A DNA stretch of 64,000 nucleotides from Tannerellaceae bacterium (GCA_021201295.1 JAJQFE010000026.1:1-64000); one strand, 5' to 3'. Positions 10,639 through 23,129 are shown, counted from the stretch's first letter. Notes: generated by a model not told the origin, from the letters alone. Numbers and translations: made by a program.

Positions 10639-10908
10639 TTATCTTTTCTTATTACCACCATGGCCACGAAACGTACGAGTTGGAGAAAATTCTCCTAACT
10701 TGTGTCCTACCATATTTTCAGTAACGAAAACAGGAATAAATTTGTTACCATTATGAACTGCAATAGTATGGCCTACAAAATCAGGCGAAATCATTGAAGC
10801 TCTTGCCCATGTCTTAACTACAGCTTTCTTTCCGGACTCATTCATAGCCAGAACTTTCTTCTCAAGCTTTACATTAATATACGGGCCTTTTTTTAATGAA
10901 CGACTCAT
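10639..10908 (-). CDS. rpsS: 30S ribosomal protein S19
   Basis: 89 aa head protein, with [19 protein letters not shown] at the start and [18 protein letters not shown] near the end, the standard S19 signature. It lies between rplB and rplV. Confidence 0.98.
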   Translation of the reverse strand: MSRSLKKGPYINVKLEKKVLAMNESGKKAVVKTWARASMISPDFVGHTIAVHNGNKFIPVFVTENMVGHKLGEFSPTRTFRGHGGNKKR

Positions 10909-10928
10909 AGTTTACTTAATTAATCAGA

Positions 10929-11753
<825 letters not shown>

Positions 11754-11761
11754 TTCTTTTT

Positions 11762-12055
11762 TTAGATATTACTAAAGAAATCAATTGTTTCTCCTTCTTT
11801 CAATGTTACGATTGCTTTCTTAAAAGCGGACTGTTTGCCATTGATGATACCTGATTTTGTATAACGGCTTTTGCGTTTTCCGGAATAATTCATAGTGTTC
11901 ACATCTTCCACGGTCACGTTATACATATCTTCTACGGCTTTCTTGATCTGCAACTTGTTAGCATCAGGAGAAACACGAAAACCATAACGATTAGCGAATT
12001 TTTCTGTAATCGCTGTTTGTTTCTCTGTTACGATAGGTTTAATGATAATTCCCAT
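11762..12055 (-). CDS. rplW: 50S ribosomal protein L23
   Basis: 97 aa protein at the exit-tunnel rim, docking site for trigger factor. It starts [20 protein letters not shown] and has the family region [20 protein letters not shown]. Located between rplD and rplB. The partner gene tig is also in this window. Confidence 0.98.
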   Translation of the reverse strand: MGIIIKPIVTEKQTAITEKFANRYGFRVSPDANKLQIKKAVEDMYNVTVEDVNTMNYSGKRKSRYTKSGIINGKQSAFKKAIVTLKEGETIDFFSNI

Positions 12056-12066
12056 TTTCTTACTCC

Positions 12067-12696
12067 TTATGCATTAAAAAGTTTTTCAATAACTGCCACT
12101 GAACTTTCAGTAATTACAATACTGGCTGCATCAAGCAATCCATAAGTATTTATATCTGAAGCTCTTACAATTTTTGTCTTTGGCAAATTACGAGCCGACA
12201 AATATACGAAATTATTTTTCTCCGGTAAAACCATAAGTAACTTTTTATCAGCTACTTTCAGATTTTTAGTAATAGCAATAAATTCTTTTGTTTTTGGAGT
12301 TTCCAAAGAGAAATCTTCAATCACAATAATAGCATTGTCTTTCGCTTTATACGTTAAAGCGGATTTACGAGCCAAACTTTTTACTTTCTTGTTCAATTTG
12401 AAGCTGTAGTCTCTCGGTTTCGGGCCAAATACACGGGCTCCACCTACCAATACAGGAGAATTGATATCACCACGACGAGCACCACCTCCACCTTTCTGAC
12501 GGATCAATTTGCGGGTGCTACCCGACATTTCACTTCTTTCTTTTGATTTATGAGTTCCCTGACGCTGATTAGCCAAACACTGTTTTACATCCAAGTAAAT
12601 AGCATGATCATTGGGTTCAATGCCGAAAATTGCATCATTTAAAGTTACCTTTCTTCCGGTATCTTCACCTTTAATATTTAATACGTTCAGTTCCAT
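12067..12696 (-). CDS. rplD: 50S ribosomal protein L4
   Basis: 209 aa tunnel protein. The extended loop ([20 protein letters not shown]) that reaches the tunnel constriction is visible. Its start overlaps the rplC stop by one base. No attenuator-like leader was identified. Confidence 0.98.
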   Translation of the reverse strand: MELNVLNIKGEDTGRKVTLNDAIFGIEPNDHAIYLDVKQCLANQRQGTHKSKERSEMSGSTRKLIRQKGGGGARRGDINSPVLVGGARVFGPKPRDYSFKLNKKVKSLARKSALTYKAKDNAIIVIEDFSLETPKTKEFIAITKNLKVADKKLLMVLPEKNNFVYLSARNLPKTKIVRASDINTYGLLDAASIVITESSVAVIEKLFNA

Positions 12697-13313
12697 TATT
12701 TCTCAATTAATATGATTGAACCTTTTGCTCCTGGAACAGATCCTTTTACTAATAAAAGATTATGTTCCGGCATTACCTTGATCACTTCCAGATTTTGAAC
12801 AGTCACACGTTTATTACCCATTTGTCCTGCCATACGTGTTCCTTTAAATACCTTTGCAGGATAAGAACAAGCACCGATAGAACCCGGAGCACGCAAACGG
12901 TTATGCTGACCGTGGGTTGACTGTCCCACACCACCAAATCCGTGACGTTTTACAACACCCTGGAATCCTTTACCTTTAGATGTACCAATCACATCTACGA
13001 AACCTGCATCTTCCAGATAATCTACAGTAATCACATCACCTAAATTATAAGATGCATCAAATCCTTTGAACTCGGCCAAGAATCTCTTGGGAGTTACACC
13101 GGCTTTCTTAAAGTGGCCCATTGCAGGCTGTGTGGTATGCTTTTCCTTTTTATCCTGGAAACCTACCTGAACAGCTTCATAGCCATCTTTTTCGAGAGTC
13201 TTAATCTGTGTAACCACACAAGGACCTACTTCGATAACAGTGCATGGAAGATTTTTTCCCTCGGCACTGAAAACGGATGTCATTCCGATTTTTTTTCCTA
13301 ACAATCCTGGCAT
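12696..13313 (-). CDS. rplC: 50S ribosomal protein L3
   Basis: 205 aa early assembly protein. It begins [20 protein letters not shown] and holds the signature loop [20 protein letters not shown]. It lies between rpsJ and rplD at the start of the S10 operon. Confidence 0.98.
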   Translation of the reverse strand: MPGLLGKKIGMTSVFSAEGKNLPCTVIEVGPCVVTQIKTLEKDGYEAVQVGFQDKKEKHTTQPAMGHFKKAGVTPKRFLAEFKGFDASYNLGDVITVDYLEDAGFVDVIGTSKGKGFQGVVKRHGFGGVGQSTHGQHNRLRAPGSIGACSYPAKVFKGTRMAGQMGNKRVTVQNLEVIKVMPEHNLLLVKGSVPGAKGSIILIEK

Positions 13314-13334
13314 TTCACTAAATTTTTAATTAAC

Positions 13335-13640
13335 TCACACTTTAATTTCTACTTCAACACCGCTGGGTAACTCCAGCTTCATCAATGCATCAACTGTTTT
13401 AGCAGTTGAGCTATAAATATCTATCAATCTTTTATAAGAAGATAGTTCAAACTGCTCACGTGACTTTTTATTAACGAAAGTCGAACGGTTCACAGTAAAA
13501 ATACGCTTATGCGTAGGCAGAGGAATAGGGCCGCTAACTACAACACCTACAGTCTTTACCGCCTTTACGATTTTCTCTGCAGATTTATCTACCAAAGAAT
13601 AGTCGCAAGACTTTAATTTAATTCTGATCTTTTGGCTCAT
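13335..13640 (-). CDS. rpsJ: 30S ribosomal protein S10
   Basis: 101 aa. It has the motif [20 protein letters not shown] and starts [20 protein letters not shown]. First gene of the S10 operon, 20 nt after fusA, so the str and S10 operons are probably joined. Confidence 0.98.
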   Translation of the reverse strand: MSQKIRIKLKSCDYSLVDKSAEKIVKAVKTVGVVVSGPIPLPTHKRIFTVNRSTFVNKKSREQFELSSYKRLIDIYSSTAKTVDALMKLELPSGVEVEIKV

Positions 13641-13660
13641 ATTTATTATATGTTTCTAAA

Positions 13661-15787
13661 TTATTTGATCAAATCTACACGACCCTGTGCTTCGGTCAAT
13701 ACCTGCTTTGCAATTGAAGAGGATACTTCCGAATAATACGAGAACTGCATAGAAGAAGCAGCCCGTCCCGAGGTAATAGTACGCAAAGCAGTTACATAAC
13801 CGAATGTTTCTGCCAAAGGAACTTTAGCTTTCACAATACGGGCACCCGTACGGCTTGTTTCTATACCTTCTACCTGACCCCGACGTTTATTCAGGTCACC
13901 AATTACATCTCCCATACTCTCTTCCGGAGTCACTACCTCAATTTTCATAATGGGCTCCATCAGTGTTGGACCTGCTTTTTCCGAAGCACTTTTGAATGCC
14001 TGGATAGCACAAATCTCATAAGACAACTGGTCTGAGTCAACCGGGTGATATGAACCGTCAATCACAGTAACTTTCAGTTGATCTAATGGATAACCTGCCA
14101 AAATACCATTTTTCATAGCTTTCAGGAATCCTTTCTGAATAGATGGAATAAACTCTTTTGGAATGTTACCTCCTTTTACTTTATCCACAAATTGTAATTC
14201 ACCCTCAAACCCTGGATCTGCAGGTTCTACACGAACGATCATATCCGCAAATTTACCACGACCTCCAGATTGTTTTTTATACAACTCACGAAGCTCAACA
14301 GATTTGGTAATGGCTTCTTTATAAGAAACCTGAGGACGACCATGATTACATTCCACTTTAAATTCACGACGAAGACGGTCAATAATGATATCCAGGTGAA
14401 GCTCACCCATACCACTAATTACAGTCTGTCCTGTATCTTCATTGGTTTGTGCACGGAAAGTCGGATCTTCTTCTGCCAGTTTAGACAGCCCCACACCTAA
14501 TTTATCCAGGTCTTTCTGGGTTTTAGGCTCTACTGCAATTCCAATAACCGGTTCCGGGAATTCCATGGATTCAAGAACAATCGGGTTATTTTCATCACAT
14601 AACGTATCACCTGTACGGATATCTTTAAATCCTACACCTGCACCGATATCACCACAACCAATAACCTCCATAGGATTTTGCTTGTTTGAATGCATCTGGA
14701 ACAGACGGGAAATACGTTCTTTCTTATCGGAACGGCTGTTATATACATACGAACCAGCTTCCAGTTTACCTGCATATACACGGAAGAAGCAAAGACGTCC
14801 TACATACGGGTCAGTTGCGATCTTAAATGCCAGAGCAGTTAAAGGTTCTTCTGAGACAGGTTTACGAACGATCACCCGTTCCGGATCTCTTGGATCTGTA
14901 CCTTCAATAGCTGGTGTATCAACCGGACTTGGTAAATAAGCACATACAGCATCCAGAAGAGTCTGTACCCCTTTATTTTTGAATGAAGAACCGCAAATCA
15001 TAGGATTGATCTGCATAGCAATAGTTCCTTTACGGATAGCTACGCGGATTTCATCTTCTGTAATAGTAGAAGGATCATCAAAATATTTTTCCATAATCGC
15101 ATCGTCACATTCAGCGATCGCTTCCAACATTTTTTCTCTCCACTCTTCTGCTTCAGCCTGCAAATCTGCAGGAATCTCCTCTACTGAATATTCAACACCC
15201 ATAGTCTCATCATGCCAGATAATAGCTTTCATTCTAACCAGGTCTATCACACCTTTGAAAGTTTCTTCTGCACCGATGGGAATCTGAATAGGACAGGGAG
15301 TTGCGCCTAATACATCTTTTACCTGGCGTACCACCTCATAGAAGTTTGCACCTGAACGGTCCATTTTATTTACGTAACCGATTCTGGGTACATTATATTT
15401 GTCAGCCTGACGCCATACAGTCTCTGACTGAGGCTCAACACCACCTACCGCACAAAATGCAGCAACCGCACCATCCAGAATACGTAGTGAACGCTCTACC
15501 TCTACAGTAAAGTCAACGTGTCCCGGAGTGTCAATCAGGTTGATTTTATATTTATCATTAGTATAGTTCCAGAAAGTAGTAGTAGCAGCAGAGGTAATGG
15601 TAATCCCACGTTCCTGCTCCTGCTCCATCCAGTCCATGGTTGTAGTGCCGTCGTGAACCTCACCGATTTTGTGAGTCAGACCTGTATAGAAAAGAATACG
15701 TTCTGAGGTTGTAGTCTTTCCGGCATCGATATGCGCCATGATACCGATATTTCTGGTATACTTTAAAAGTTCGTCAGCTTTTGCCAT
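13661..15787 (-). CDS. fusA: Elongation factor G
   Basis: Translocation GTPase, 708 aa. G1 ([14 protein letters not shown]), G2 (RGITITSAA), G3 (DTPGHVDF) and G4 (NKMD) are all intact. Domain IV with [15 protein letters not shown] and a complete C-terminus are present. It lies between rpsG and rpsJ; tuf is not adjacent, unlike in the E. coli str operon. Confidence 0.99.
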   Translation of the reverse strand: MAKADELLKYTRNIGIMAHIDAGKTTTSERILFYTGLTHKIGEVHDGTTTMDWMEQEQERGITITSAATTTFWNYTNDKYKINLIDTPGHVDFTVEVERSLRILDGAVAAFCAVGGVEPQSETVWRQADKYNVPRIGYVNKMDRSGANFYEVVRQVKDVLGATPCPIQIPIGAEETFKGVIDLVRMKAIIWHDETMGVEYSVEEIPADLQAEAEEWREKMLEAIAECDDAIMEKYFDDPSTITEDEIRVAIRKGTIAMQINPMICGSSFKNKGVQTLLDAVCAYLPSPVDTPAIEGTDPRDPERVIVRKPVSEEPLTALAFKIATDPYVGRLCFFRVYAGKLEAGSYVYNSRSDKKERISRLFQMHSNKQNPMEVIGCGDIGAGVGFKDIRTGDTLCDENNPIVLESMEFPEPVIGIAVEPKTQKDLDKLGVGLSKLAEEDPTFRAQTNEDTGQTVISGMGELHLDIIIDRLRREFKVECNHGRPQVSYKEAITKSVELRELYKKQSGGRGKFADMIVRVEPADPGFEGELQFVDKVKGGNIPKEFIPSIQKGFLKAMKNGILAGYPLDQLKVTVIDGSYHPVDSDQLSYEICAIQAFKSASEKAGPTLMEPIMKIEVVTPEESMGDVIGDLNKRRGQVEGIETSRTGARIVKAKVPLAETFGYVTALRTITSGRAASSMQFSYYSEVSSSIAKQVLTEAQGRVDLIK

Positions 15788-15814
15788 TTTTTTATAATCT
15801 CCTAAATTGCTAAA

Positions 15815-16291
15815 TTAAAATCTGAAGTGAGCAAACGCACGGTTAGCTTCAGCCATACGGTGCATATCTTCTTTTCTTTTAAATGCCCCACCCTGATTAT
15901 TGAATGCATCCACAATTTCAGCAGACAACTTATCGGACATAGTTTTGCCTCCCCTTTTGCGAGCAAAAAGGATCAGGTTTTTCATACAAATTGATTCTTT
16001 ACGATCAGGACGTATTTCAGTAGGGACCTGGAAGGTTGCACCGCCCACACGGCGTGATTTTACTTCGACCTGAGGAGTGATATTGTCGAGTGCAGCTTTC
16101 CAAATTTCGAGAGCAGACTTTTCTTCGTTCGGTAACTTTGCTTTTACATTCTCCAAAGCAGAATAGAAAATATCGTAGGCAATACTTTTTTTGCCATCAT
16201 ACATTAAATGGTTAACGAATTTCGTTACCTTAACATCACCGAAAACAGGATCTGGGAGAACCTGTCTTTTTTTAGGTTTTGCTTTTCTCAT
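15815..16291 (-). CDS. rpsG: 30S ribosomal protein S7
   Basis: 158 aa 16S rRNA-binding head protein. Signatures are [20 protein letters not shown] and [20 protein letters not shown]. About 150 nt separate it from rpsL, a wider gap than elsewhere in the cluster; I see no clear internal promoter there. Confidence 0.98.
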   Translation of the reverse strand: MRKAKPKKRQVLPDPVFGDVKVTKFVNHLMYDGKKSIAYDIFYSALENVKAKLPNEEKSALEIWKAALDNITPQVEVKSRRVGGATFQVPTEIRPDRKESICMKNLILFARKRGGKTMSDKLSAEIVDAFNNQGGAFKRKEDMHRMAEANRAFAHFRF

Positions 16292-16438
16292 TTTGTTTTC
16301 AAAAATTTCGTTCTTGTTCTTGGTTGCCTTGTTTTGTCTTCAACGGTTCCGCCGAACCATTTACTCAACCTGTAGCCTATCCAAATAACTCAAACCAGCT
16401 TTAATACTCTAATTTAAAATCTCTGTTTGAAAGGTTTG

Positions 16439-16822
16439 TTATTTTTTAGCTGCTTTCGGGCGTTTTGCACCGTACTTTGAGCGCCTCTGCGTACGACCGT
16501 TTACACCGGCAGTATCCAGAGTTCCACGAACAATGTGGTAACGTACTCCTGGAAGGTCTTTTATACGACCACCACGTACCAATACGATAGAGTGTTCCTG
16601 CAGGTTATGTCCTTCTCCCGGAATATAAGAGTTAACCTCTTTACCATTTGTTAAGCGAACTCTCGCTACTTTACGCATTGCAGAGTTAGGTTTCTTAGGA
16701 GTTGTAGTGTAAACTCTCACACAAACACCACGTCTCTGAGGACATGCATCCAGTGCCGGAGATTTACCTTTCACCACCAAAGTTTCCCTTCCTTTTCTAA
16801 CTAATTGCTGAATTGTAGGCAT
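16439..16822 (-). CDS. rpsL: 30S ribosomal protein S12
   Basis: 127 aa decoding-centre protein, first gene of the str operon. It begins [16 protein letters not shown]. The segments [19 protein letters not shown] and [20 protein letters not shown] keep the lysines that streptomycin-resistance mutations usually alter, so no such resistance is predicted from this gene. Confidence 0.98.
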   Translation of the reverse strand: MPTIQQLVRKGRETLVVKGKSPALDACPQRRGVCVRVYTTTPKKPNSAMRKVARVRLTNGKEVNSYIPGEGHNLQEHSIVLVRGGRIKDLPGVRYHIVRGTLDTAGVNGRTQRRSKYGAKRPKAAKK

Positions 16823-17130
16823 TTCTTTCTTTTTTAAACTTTGAATGTGTTATAATTTAAATTTATCCCTTTTATTTTCAGAGCGCAGAATCGTTTAATT
16901 AAACAGGTATAACTAAATTAATTAGACCAGATACCACAACACATTTTGCGCTAAAGCGGCACAAAGCTACGTATTTATTACTGTACCGCCATTGGAGACC
17001 ATGAAATAATTGACATTATTTAATAATTATTATGATTTAAATAAATGAACAAGCTTTTCTTTATCTAAATTCATGGCATAGACTTATTTAGCGTAGTAGT
17101 TTAGGAATAATTTATGTAAGGCTACAAATT
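16823..17130. other. Gene-free leader between mutL and rpsL
   Basis: About 308 nt with no gene on either strand. It is AT-rich and would hold the promoter and long leader of the str-S10-spc-alpha transcript, read leftward. A -7-like box is annotated at 16962-16969. I see no terminator hairpin for mutL. Confidence 0.6.
16962..16969 (-). promoter_or_regulatory. Possible -7 box for the str ribosomal operon
   Basis: On the minus strand this reads TAGCTTTG, matching the Bacteroidota -7 consensus TAnnTTTG. It is about 140 nt upstream of rpsL. I did not find a TTG at the right distance for the -33 element, so the call is tentative. Confidence 0.4.
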
Positions 17131-18975
17131 TCATCTGAATCTTTTTCCCAGTTCTTCATCCGTTATCATAGAAACAATAAGTTTCCCATCCGGTGTATAA
17201 TGAGAATCTGCTGAACTAAAAACAGAAGCTATCAGATGTTCCATTTCTTCTACGGACAGCTTTTTTCCATATGGAATAGCTGTGGAGCGGGCTAAAGTTA
17301 AAGCCACGATCCGGACTACTTCGTCTCCGGCTTTTCCTCCTATTTCTATTAATCTGCTTACAATATTTCTCACCAGCTCCACCGGTGAATGGTTTTCTAT
17401 ACCGGCTGGTACTCCATTTATTGCATAACTATTATTTCCTAAGTGGCTTAGATCAAAACCCATAAAATAAAGATCTTCCATGATTAGGGGCAAAACAGTA
17501 GCTTCTGATGCTGTAAATTCTATTATTTCCGGAAATAAGACCTGTTGAGAAGCTCCTTTCTGCTGATTGATCCTTACCATATATTGATCAAAAAGAATCC
17601 GGACATGTGCCCGGTGCTGGTCAATCACAGCAAGACCGGATTTGAGGGAAGTAATAATGTAGCGTCCTTTATATTGATAGCATAAAGTCTGAACCTCTTC
17701 AAACAAATCAGCAGAAACATCGAGTTGTCTAGACTGATTTTCTATTACAGGTTCTTCAATCTCCGGCATACTAGGTTCATGTTGAACCATCAGCCGTTCT
17801 TCTTCAAAATCCTTATACAATTTTGACCAATCAAATTCCGGTTTCTTATAAGAAGAGGTATCAAATGGATTATAAGTAGAATTAACCTGTACTTCCGGAG
17901 CCTGATAAATGTCTTTTTCTTTTACCGGATTATATACAGGAATTTGTATCGTATCCTGCTGGTCAAAATCAATAGTAGGAATGGAACTGGATTTAGCCAG
18001 ACTCTCCCGCACTGCAGCCGTTAATATCTGCCAGATCGGTTGTTCATTCTCAAACTTAATCTCTGTTTTAGTAGGATGAATATTTACATCAATCGTAGCC
18101 GGATCTAACGTAAAATAGATAAAATAGTTCGGCATTTCCCCGATAGGTATTAATTGCTCGTAGGCATGCATAACCGCTTTATGAAAATAAGGATGCTTCA
18201 TAAAACGGCCATTTACAAAAAAGTATTGCAGGGCTCCTCTTTTTTTAGTTGTATCAGGACGTCCCACGAAACCAGAAATAGTTACCAGGGAACTTTGTGC
18301 GTCCACTGATAATAATTTCTGGTTTAAAGCTTTACCATATACATTGATAATCCGTTGCCGCAGACCTGATTCCGGCAGATTCATTATTTCCGTATCATTA
18401 TGATATAATGAAAGACTAATCTGAGGATTTACCAAAGCAATCCGTTCAAACTCAGTAATAATATTACGGAATTCCGTTTCATTGGATTTAAGGAATTTTC
18501 TTCTGGCAGGTACATTAAAAAATAAATTCTTTACCGAAAAGATACTGCCTTCCCGGCACTTATCTCTTTCAATAGATTGCAAAGCAGAACCTGCAATGGA
18601 TAAGGTAGTACCCAACTCTTCTCCTCTCAGACAGGTACGCAATTCAACATGGGCTACTGCAGCGATAGAAGCAAGAGCCCCCCCCTGGAACCCCATGGTA
18701 TGGAGCGAGAAAAGATCATCGGCAGAAGATATTTTGGAGGTTGCATGGCGCTCAAAAGCCATACGGGCGTCTGTCTCTGACAAGCCCTTTCCATTATCAA
18801 TTACCTGAATTAGTGTTCTCCCTGCATCTTTTATATTTACCTGAATAACAGAAGCACCGGCATCAATTGCATTCTCGACCAGCTCTTTTACAACAGAAGC
18901 TGGTCGTTGAATAACTTCGCCGGCTGCTATCTGATTAGCAATACTATCAGGGAGTAAATGAATTATATCGCTCAT
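17131..18975 (-). CDS. mutL: DNA mismatch repair protein MutL with altered ATPase motif
   Basis: MutL couples mismatch recognition to excision. The product is 614 aa: GHKL ATPase domain at about 1-330, then a linker and C-terminal dimerisation domain from about 420. Motif I ([11 protein letters not shown], 31-41) and motif II (DNGKG, 60-64) are normal. Motif III, nearly invariant in the family as GFRGEAL, reads GFQGGAL at 95-101: Arg to Gln and Glu to Gly, within a run of eight C on the plus strand (18678-18685). The frame is kept and the rest of the protein looks normal. The C-terminal [11 protein letters not shown] lacks the glutamates of the canonical endonuclease motif. It overlaps the upstream small membrane-protein gene by one base. 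The lesion is expected to impair ATP-driven function; this is inference. Confidence 0.95.
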   Translation of the reverse strand: MSDIIHLLPDSIANQIAAGEVIQRPASVVKELVENAIDAGASVIQVNIKDAGRTLIQVIDNGKGLSETDARMAFERHATSKISSADDLFSLHTMGFQGGALASIAAVAHVELRTCLRGEELGTTLSIAGSALQSIERDKCREGSIFSVKNLFFNVPARRKFLKSNETEFRNIITEFERIALVNPQISLSLYHNDTEIMNLPESGLRQRIINVYGKALNQKLLSVDAQSSLVTISGFVGRPDTTKKRGALQYFFVNGRFMKHPYFHKAVMHAYEQLIPIGEMPNYFIYFTLDPATIDVNIHPTKTEIKFENEQPIWQILTAAVRESLAKSSSIPTIDFDQQDTIQIPVYNPVKEKDIYQAPEVQVNSTYNPFDTSSYKKPEFDWSKLYKDFEEERLMVQHEPSMPEIEEPVIENQSRQLDVSADLFEEVQTLCYQYKGRYIITSLKSGLAVIDQHRAHVRILFDQYMVRINQQKGASQQVLFPEIIEFTASEATVLPLIMEDLYFMGFDLSHLGNNSYAINGVPAGIENHSPVELVRNIVSRLIEIGGKAGDEVVRIVALTLARSTAIPYGKKLSVEEMEHLIASVFSSADSHYTPDGKLIVSMITDEELGKRFR

Positions 18976-19277
18976 TACCAGAATAGGTACCAGAATAAAA
19001 CAGCCAATAATATTAATATGACTGCCAATTTTACATTCTTATATTTACGTCCTCGGATATCTTCACCTTTTAAACGGCTTTTCTTCAAATGAGAAGTGCC
19101 TTCTATGAAAGTTCCTTTAACCGATGGTTTATATTCTTCCTCAGCCTCTTCCATTCCCATTTCGCGCTTTATTTTACTAATACGCTCCTCCATTGCTTCC
19201 TTTTTAGGATCATAGTAGATGGGCTTATGTTCAAACTGGCGAGGTTTCTTAACATTATAAAATGAGAAAAGTGCCAT
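18975..19277 (-). CDS. Conserved small membrane-anchored protein of unknown function
   Basis: 100 aa. The first 75 residues are charged ([19 protein letters not shown], then a [16 protein letters not shown] helix) and one hydrophobic segment ends the protein (about 82-100, ending LFWYLFW). This gives a cytoplasmic domain tail-anchored in the inner membrane. It sits between the OstA-like gene and mutL and its stop overlaps the mutL start. I do not recognise a named family; its role is unknown. Confidence 0.8.
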   Translation of the reverse strand: MALFSFYNVKKPRQFEHKPIYYDPKKEAMEERISKIKREMGMEEAEEEYKPSVKGTFIEGTSHLKKSRLKGEDIRGRKYKNVKLAVILILLAVLFWYLFW

Positions 19278-19304
19278 AATTTTAACTTTTAAATGAATGA
19301 ATTG

Positions 19305-20885
19305 CTAATGTACAAATTTATTACTTCTTTGAGGTACATCTTCCGCTCTTCTTTTTACAACCTGAAAAATATCATCTTTATCTTTAGGTCGCAAATAATC
19401 AAACCAATAAAAGTCTTTTAATGTTTTCTGATCAGGCCGTAAATCAGGAATAGGGGTTAAAATCCCCTCCGGTGTAGGCCATATTTTAAGTTTTTCTAAC
19501 TTTCTTTCCAGGATCCAGATAGTCAGAAAGCCACTTTGTGTCTGATTCATACCTATTTTGGTACCATCATTTTCAAGAGGATAAAATATGGATTCCGCAT
19601 TCCCACTTACGTCTATTTGTCGTACGCTCTGGTCTTCAAAATAGGCCTTCAGGTCATTCCCTTTAAGTTGATTATAATAAGAAGAATCGATATGCTGAAT
19701 AGCAAAAGCAAATTGAATGACATGGGCATGGTCAATGGTACTGTCATTTAAATAAATATGAATAGTATCTCCATATAATTGATATTCCTCATTCCATAAG
19801 ACAGGGTCTGTATACATATATAAAATGGAATCCCGGGTATTATATTGCATAGAATCACACACTCCCTGTAGATCTGTCCGGTAAAAACGAACACCATAGT
19901 AAGCCTTTATTTCCCTGTAAGCAGAATCCAGGGTAATCATCTGTAAAGTATCCGCATGCAAATAAAGGGTATCATTCTGAGAATATTCCAGGAAGCGGGC
20001 ACTATCTGTAGCAAAAGCAAATTCCGTAAATTCATTATAAAATCCGTAATGTCCTTCCAGAGTGACCTTTTGGGCAGTATCTACTAATTGCATATTACCA
20101 AAAGCTTCCCCGAAACCGGCCTTCTGGTCATAGGCAATTGAATCACCTATTAATATTTTAGTTCCTGAAACAACCTGTGAACGGTCTAATAGCAACGATT
20201 TATTGTTTAAGGTATCATACCAGCCTCTGGAGGAATAGACTGTTGCACTGTCTGACACAATTATCGAAGGTCCCAGAATGGTAGCGATCTTTGTTTCTGA
20301 ATTATAATGCAACGTATCCGAATACAAAATAAATTGTGGATTTTCCAGCCTGACACTATCATTAAAGATAGATAATTTGGTAACAGGAGAATATTGCCCA
20401 TAATAAGACGTCAGTTCATTCTCTTCATCTACAACCATTCCTCCTTCAAAATAATATCCAATATCAGCCACCCGGTCATAATTAAGACTATCCGTAAAAA
20501 GAGTCAGCTCCCCATTCTCCATCCTTACATTCTCACGTAATTTAGCCAATTGGGTATTTCCATCATAATGCAGATAATTTCCATACACAAAAAGAGTATC
20601 TCCCTGTTCCATCCGAACATTACTGAATGCTTCCAGAGAATTATCTATTTCATAAAAATAAGCACTGTCACAATACATATAGGAACTGTCATGTCTGAAC
20701 ACAACATCTCCTATTAATATCTGAGCATCAGGATTTATCTCTTTATCAAAAGAGAGAGTATTGGCATGCTCCAGATAGATTTTCGTCCTTTTAATATCTA
20801 ACGTATCTGCTGATTGACTGAAAAGTTCAACAGCCCATAGACTGAAAACGGTAATTAATAAAACAAATGGTATAAATCTTTTCAT
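19305..20885 (-). CDS. OstA-like periplasmic protein (LptA/LptD-N family)
   Basis: 526 aa with a signal peptide (MKRFIPFVLLITVFSLWAVE). The rest is made of repeated beta strands of OstA type, such as ILIGDVVFRHDSSYMYCDSA, MEQGDTLFVYGNYLHYDG and NVRMENGELTLFTDSLNYD, typical of lipopolysaccharide-transport bridge proteins. It probably helps carry LPS across the periplasm, with LptB (31652-32404) and LptD (37049-39841) also in this window. The start overlaps the SurA-like gene stop by four bases. It ends with TAG. Confidence 0.85.
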   Translation of the reverse strand: MKRFIPFVLLITVFSLWAVELFSQSADTLDIKRTKIYLEHANTLSFDKEINPDAQILIGDVVFRHDSSYMYCDSAYFYEIDNSLEAFSNVRMEQGDTLFVYGNYLHYDGNTQLAKLRENVRMENGELTLFTDSLNYDRVADIGYYFEGGMVVDEENELTSYYGQYSPVTKLSIFNDSVRLENPQFILYSDTLHYNSETKIATILGPSIIVSDSATVYSSRGWYDTLNNKSLLLDRSQVVSGTKILIGDSIAYDQKAGFGEAFGNMQLVDTAQKVTLEGHYGFYNEFTEFAFATDSARFLEYSQNDTLYLHADTLQMITLDSAYREIKAYYGVRFYRTDLQGVCDSMQYNTRDSILYMYTDPVLWNEEYQLYGDTIHIYLNDSTIDHAHVIQFAFAIQHIDSSYYNQLKGNDLKAYFEDQSVRQIDVSGNAESIFYPLENDGTKIGMNQTQSGFLTIWILERKLEKLKIWPTPEGILTPIPDLRPDQKTLKDFYWFDYLRPKDKDDIFQVVKRRAEDVPQRSNKFVH

Positions 20886-22243
20886 TCCTTAATCCATCCA
20901 GGATATTCGAAATCACAATTGCCCCAGCCATCACTTATACGGACATAAGTACTTCGTTGTTGCTTTCTAATCCATTGATCAAGTAGTTCTTCTCTTTTTT
21001 TAGCCTCGACAATCGCTTTCAGAGCCTGATAATCATCGGATAAATTGGCTCTATGACTTTCGGTTCTATCCTTTAATTTCACGATAGCAACCACCTCTTT
21101 CTGCATCTTGTTGATCATAGTAAAAGGTTTGGAAATATCTCCGACCTCCATGTTATAGACAATTTTACTAATTTCCGGTGGCAACTCCTGCATTTCAAAT
21201 CTCGGAGTTCCATAATTGTCACTTTCATAGTTGGAGTTTACCATCAATCCTTTATTGTTACGGGTATCTTTGTCATACGAGACAAAAGTGGCAGCTTCTT
21301 CGAAAGTAAATTTCTCTTCTTTCAGATCCGCATATAAAGAATCCAATTTAACAGTTGCTTCCTTTATTTCTTTATCTGAAACTTTAGGTCTTAACAAAAT
21401 ATGCCGAGCATTAATCCGATCCCCGCGTTTCTCTATTAACTGGATGATATGATATCCATATTCCGTTTCTACAATCCGTGATACCCGGTTCGGATCATTC
21501 AGACTAAAGGCTACATTGGCAAACTCCGGAAGTAAATTTCCTTTTCCGGTAAAGCCTAATTCACCTCCCCGTTTAGCAGACTCTGTATCTTCTGAATACA
21601 ACCTGGCTAAGGTTGAAAATTCCATCTGGCCGGAATGAACCTGATCGGTAAATTCTCTTAAACGGGCTTTAAGCGCATCGGTCTCTTCAAAAGAGATCTT
21701 TGGTTCCAAAGTAACAATCTGTACTTCTACTGTGGTAGGAATAATCGGTAAACTATCCTGAGGTAACTGATTATAATATTTTCTTACATCTGCGGGAGTC
21801 AATTTAATTTCTCCGATCAGATTCCGCTGCATTTGCTGAACAATTTGCTGTTCGCGGATCATATCTTTACGTTCTTCCCGGATCTGGGAATATTTTTTAT
21901 TAAAATACTCTTCTACCTTTTCCCGTGAACCTATCTGATTGGTAACATAATTCATCCAGCGTTCAACCTCCTGAATAATCTGGGTTTCACTTACTTCAAC
22001 ACTATCAATTTTAGCCTGATTCAAATATAACTTTTGAACAGCCATCTGCTCAGGAATAACACAATAAGGATCTCCATTCAGCCGTTGTCCTTCATTTTGC
22101 AAATACAAACGCTGGCTTTCTATATCCGAACGAAGTATAGCATCATCTCCTACCACCCACACAATTTCATCAATAATATTTTCCTGGGCAACTACCAGAA
22201 AAGAACAGCAGGCAAGAAAAAATACACAAATAATTTTTTTCAT
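20882..22243 (-). CDS. Periplasmic peptidyl-prolyl isomerase, SurA-like
   Basis: 453 aa with a signal peptide (MKKIICVFFLACCSFLVVAQ). A SurA-type N-terminal helical chaperone domain is followed by two parvulin (rotamase) domains: about 175-275 (ending VSRIVETEYGYHIIQLIEKRG) and about 280-390 (ARHILLRPKVSDKEIKEA onward). It probably folds outer-membrane proteins. It is the third of three consecutive chaperone-type genes and overlaps the OstA-like gene. Confidence 0.9.
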   Translation of the reverse strand: MKKIICVFFLACCSFLVVAQENIIDEIVWVVGDDAILRSDIESQRLYLQNEGQRLNGDPYCVIPEQMAVQKLYLNQAKIDSVEVSETQIIQEVERWMNYVTNQIGSREKVEEYFNKKYSQIREERKDMIREQQIVQQMQRNLIGEIKLTPADVRKYYNQLPQDSLPIIPTTVEVQIVTLEPKISFEETDALKARLREFTDQVHSGQMEFSTLARLYSEDTESAKRGGELGFTGKGNLLPEFANVAFSLNDPNRVSRIVETEYGYHIIQLIEKRGDRINARHILLRPKVSDKEIKEATVKLDSLYADLKEEKFTFEEAATFVSYDKDTRNNKGLMVNSNYESDNYGTPRFEMQELPPEISKIVYNMEVGDISKPFTMINKMQKEVVAIVKLKDRTESHRANLSDDYQALKAIVEAKKREELLDQWIRKQQRSTYVRISDGWGNCDFEYPGWIKE

Positions 22244-22261
22244 TATGTTTCCCCTTTTTTA

Positions 22262-23119
22262 TTATGGTTCTGTACTATGGAATTGTACTTCTCCACGTGT
22301 AATTGCATTATTATACAATTCATTTTCGAAATTCCTCAAGAAATCCACTTTCTTTTGGTTTATAAGCATATCGACTATCTGAGTTTCAGCATAGTCATAC
22401 GGAGCCACACTTCCTGACAGAAGATATTCCTCTATATTTAACAAATAACAATATGCACTATCCGTGAATTCCACCTGTCTATTCGCTTTTAAAAAGCTAT
22501 TGGCATTAGATATATGCATAGGAATATTATCCATCACATCTTCAAAATCAACCCAACGATCATAAAAGTATTCGTAAATCAAAGCATTCTGAATACTATA
22601 CTTCTCTATTTTTTCCAAAGAACTTTCCGAATTCGAACGATACCATTTTTTTATTTCAACGAGTCCGGGTACATCTGCGGGAATTTTAAGAAACAGACCC
22701 TTAATCAGGGTTTTATCCAAAATAAACTTCTTCTGGTTTTCCTCGTAATAATTTAACTTTTCGCTTTCCCGTATATTTACGGATAAACGTTCCTTCACAA
22801 GTTTTTCCTGATACCGGTAACGGATTAAAGAATGCCGGTACTCTTCTACCAACTTATTGATCTCAGCCTGTTCATCATTCAGGTTTCTTAAAGCAACCTC
22901 ATACACCAATACATCTTTTATCCATTTCTTTACCAGATTTTCAGCAAACAATAAACTATCCATGCTGGAAATACCTCTGGGAATCATTGATTCAATATCC
23001 AAACGATAAAGGGTACGATCCTTCATTTTTACCAAGACATTTGTATCATCAACAGAATGAGAACCTTTACAGGAACACAGCAAAGATACAAATGCTATAA
23101 AAATGAAGCAACTTTTCAT
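22262..23119 (-). CDS. Lipoprotein, probable periplasmic chaperone
   Basis: 285 aa with a lipoprotein signal (MKSCFIFIAFVSLLCSCKGS; the lipobox cysteine is in LLCSCK). The body is mostly helical with long charged stretches and a SurA/PrsA-like N-terminal organisation, but I see no parvulin domain. It lies between two isomerase genes with spacings of 10 and 18 nt, so a role in the same folding system is likely. Function inferred from context only. Confidence 0.7.
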   Translation of the reverse strand: MKSCFIFIAFVSLLCSCKGSHSVDDTNVLVKMKDRTLYRLDIESMIPRGISSMDSLLFAENLVKKWIKDVLVYEVALRNLNDEQAEINKLVEEYRHSLIRYRYQEKLVKERLSVNIRESEKLNYYEENQKKFILDKTLIKGLFLKIPADVPGLVEIKKWYRSNSESSLEKIEKYSIQNALIYEYFYDRWVDFEDVMDNIPMHISNANSFLKANRQVEFTDSAYCYLLNIEEYLLSGSVAPYDYAETQIVDMLINQKKVDFLRNFENELYNNAITRGEVQFHSTEP

Positions 23120-23129
23120 ACTAAACTCT

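Noticed and set aside
17550..17640. Missing endonuclease motif in MutL as a second defect
   Set aside because: The [11 protein letters not shown] form appears to be the usual one in Bacteroidales MutL as I recall the family, so it is not evidence of damage in this strain.
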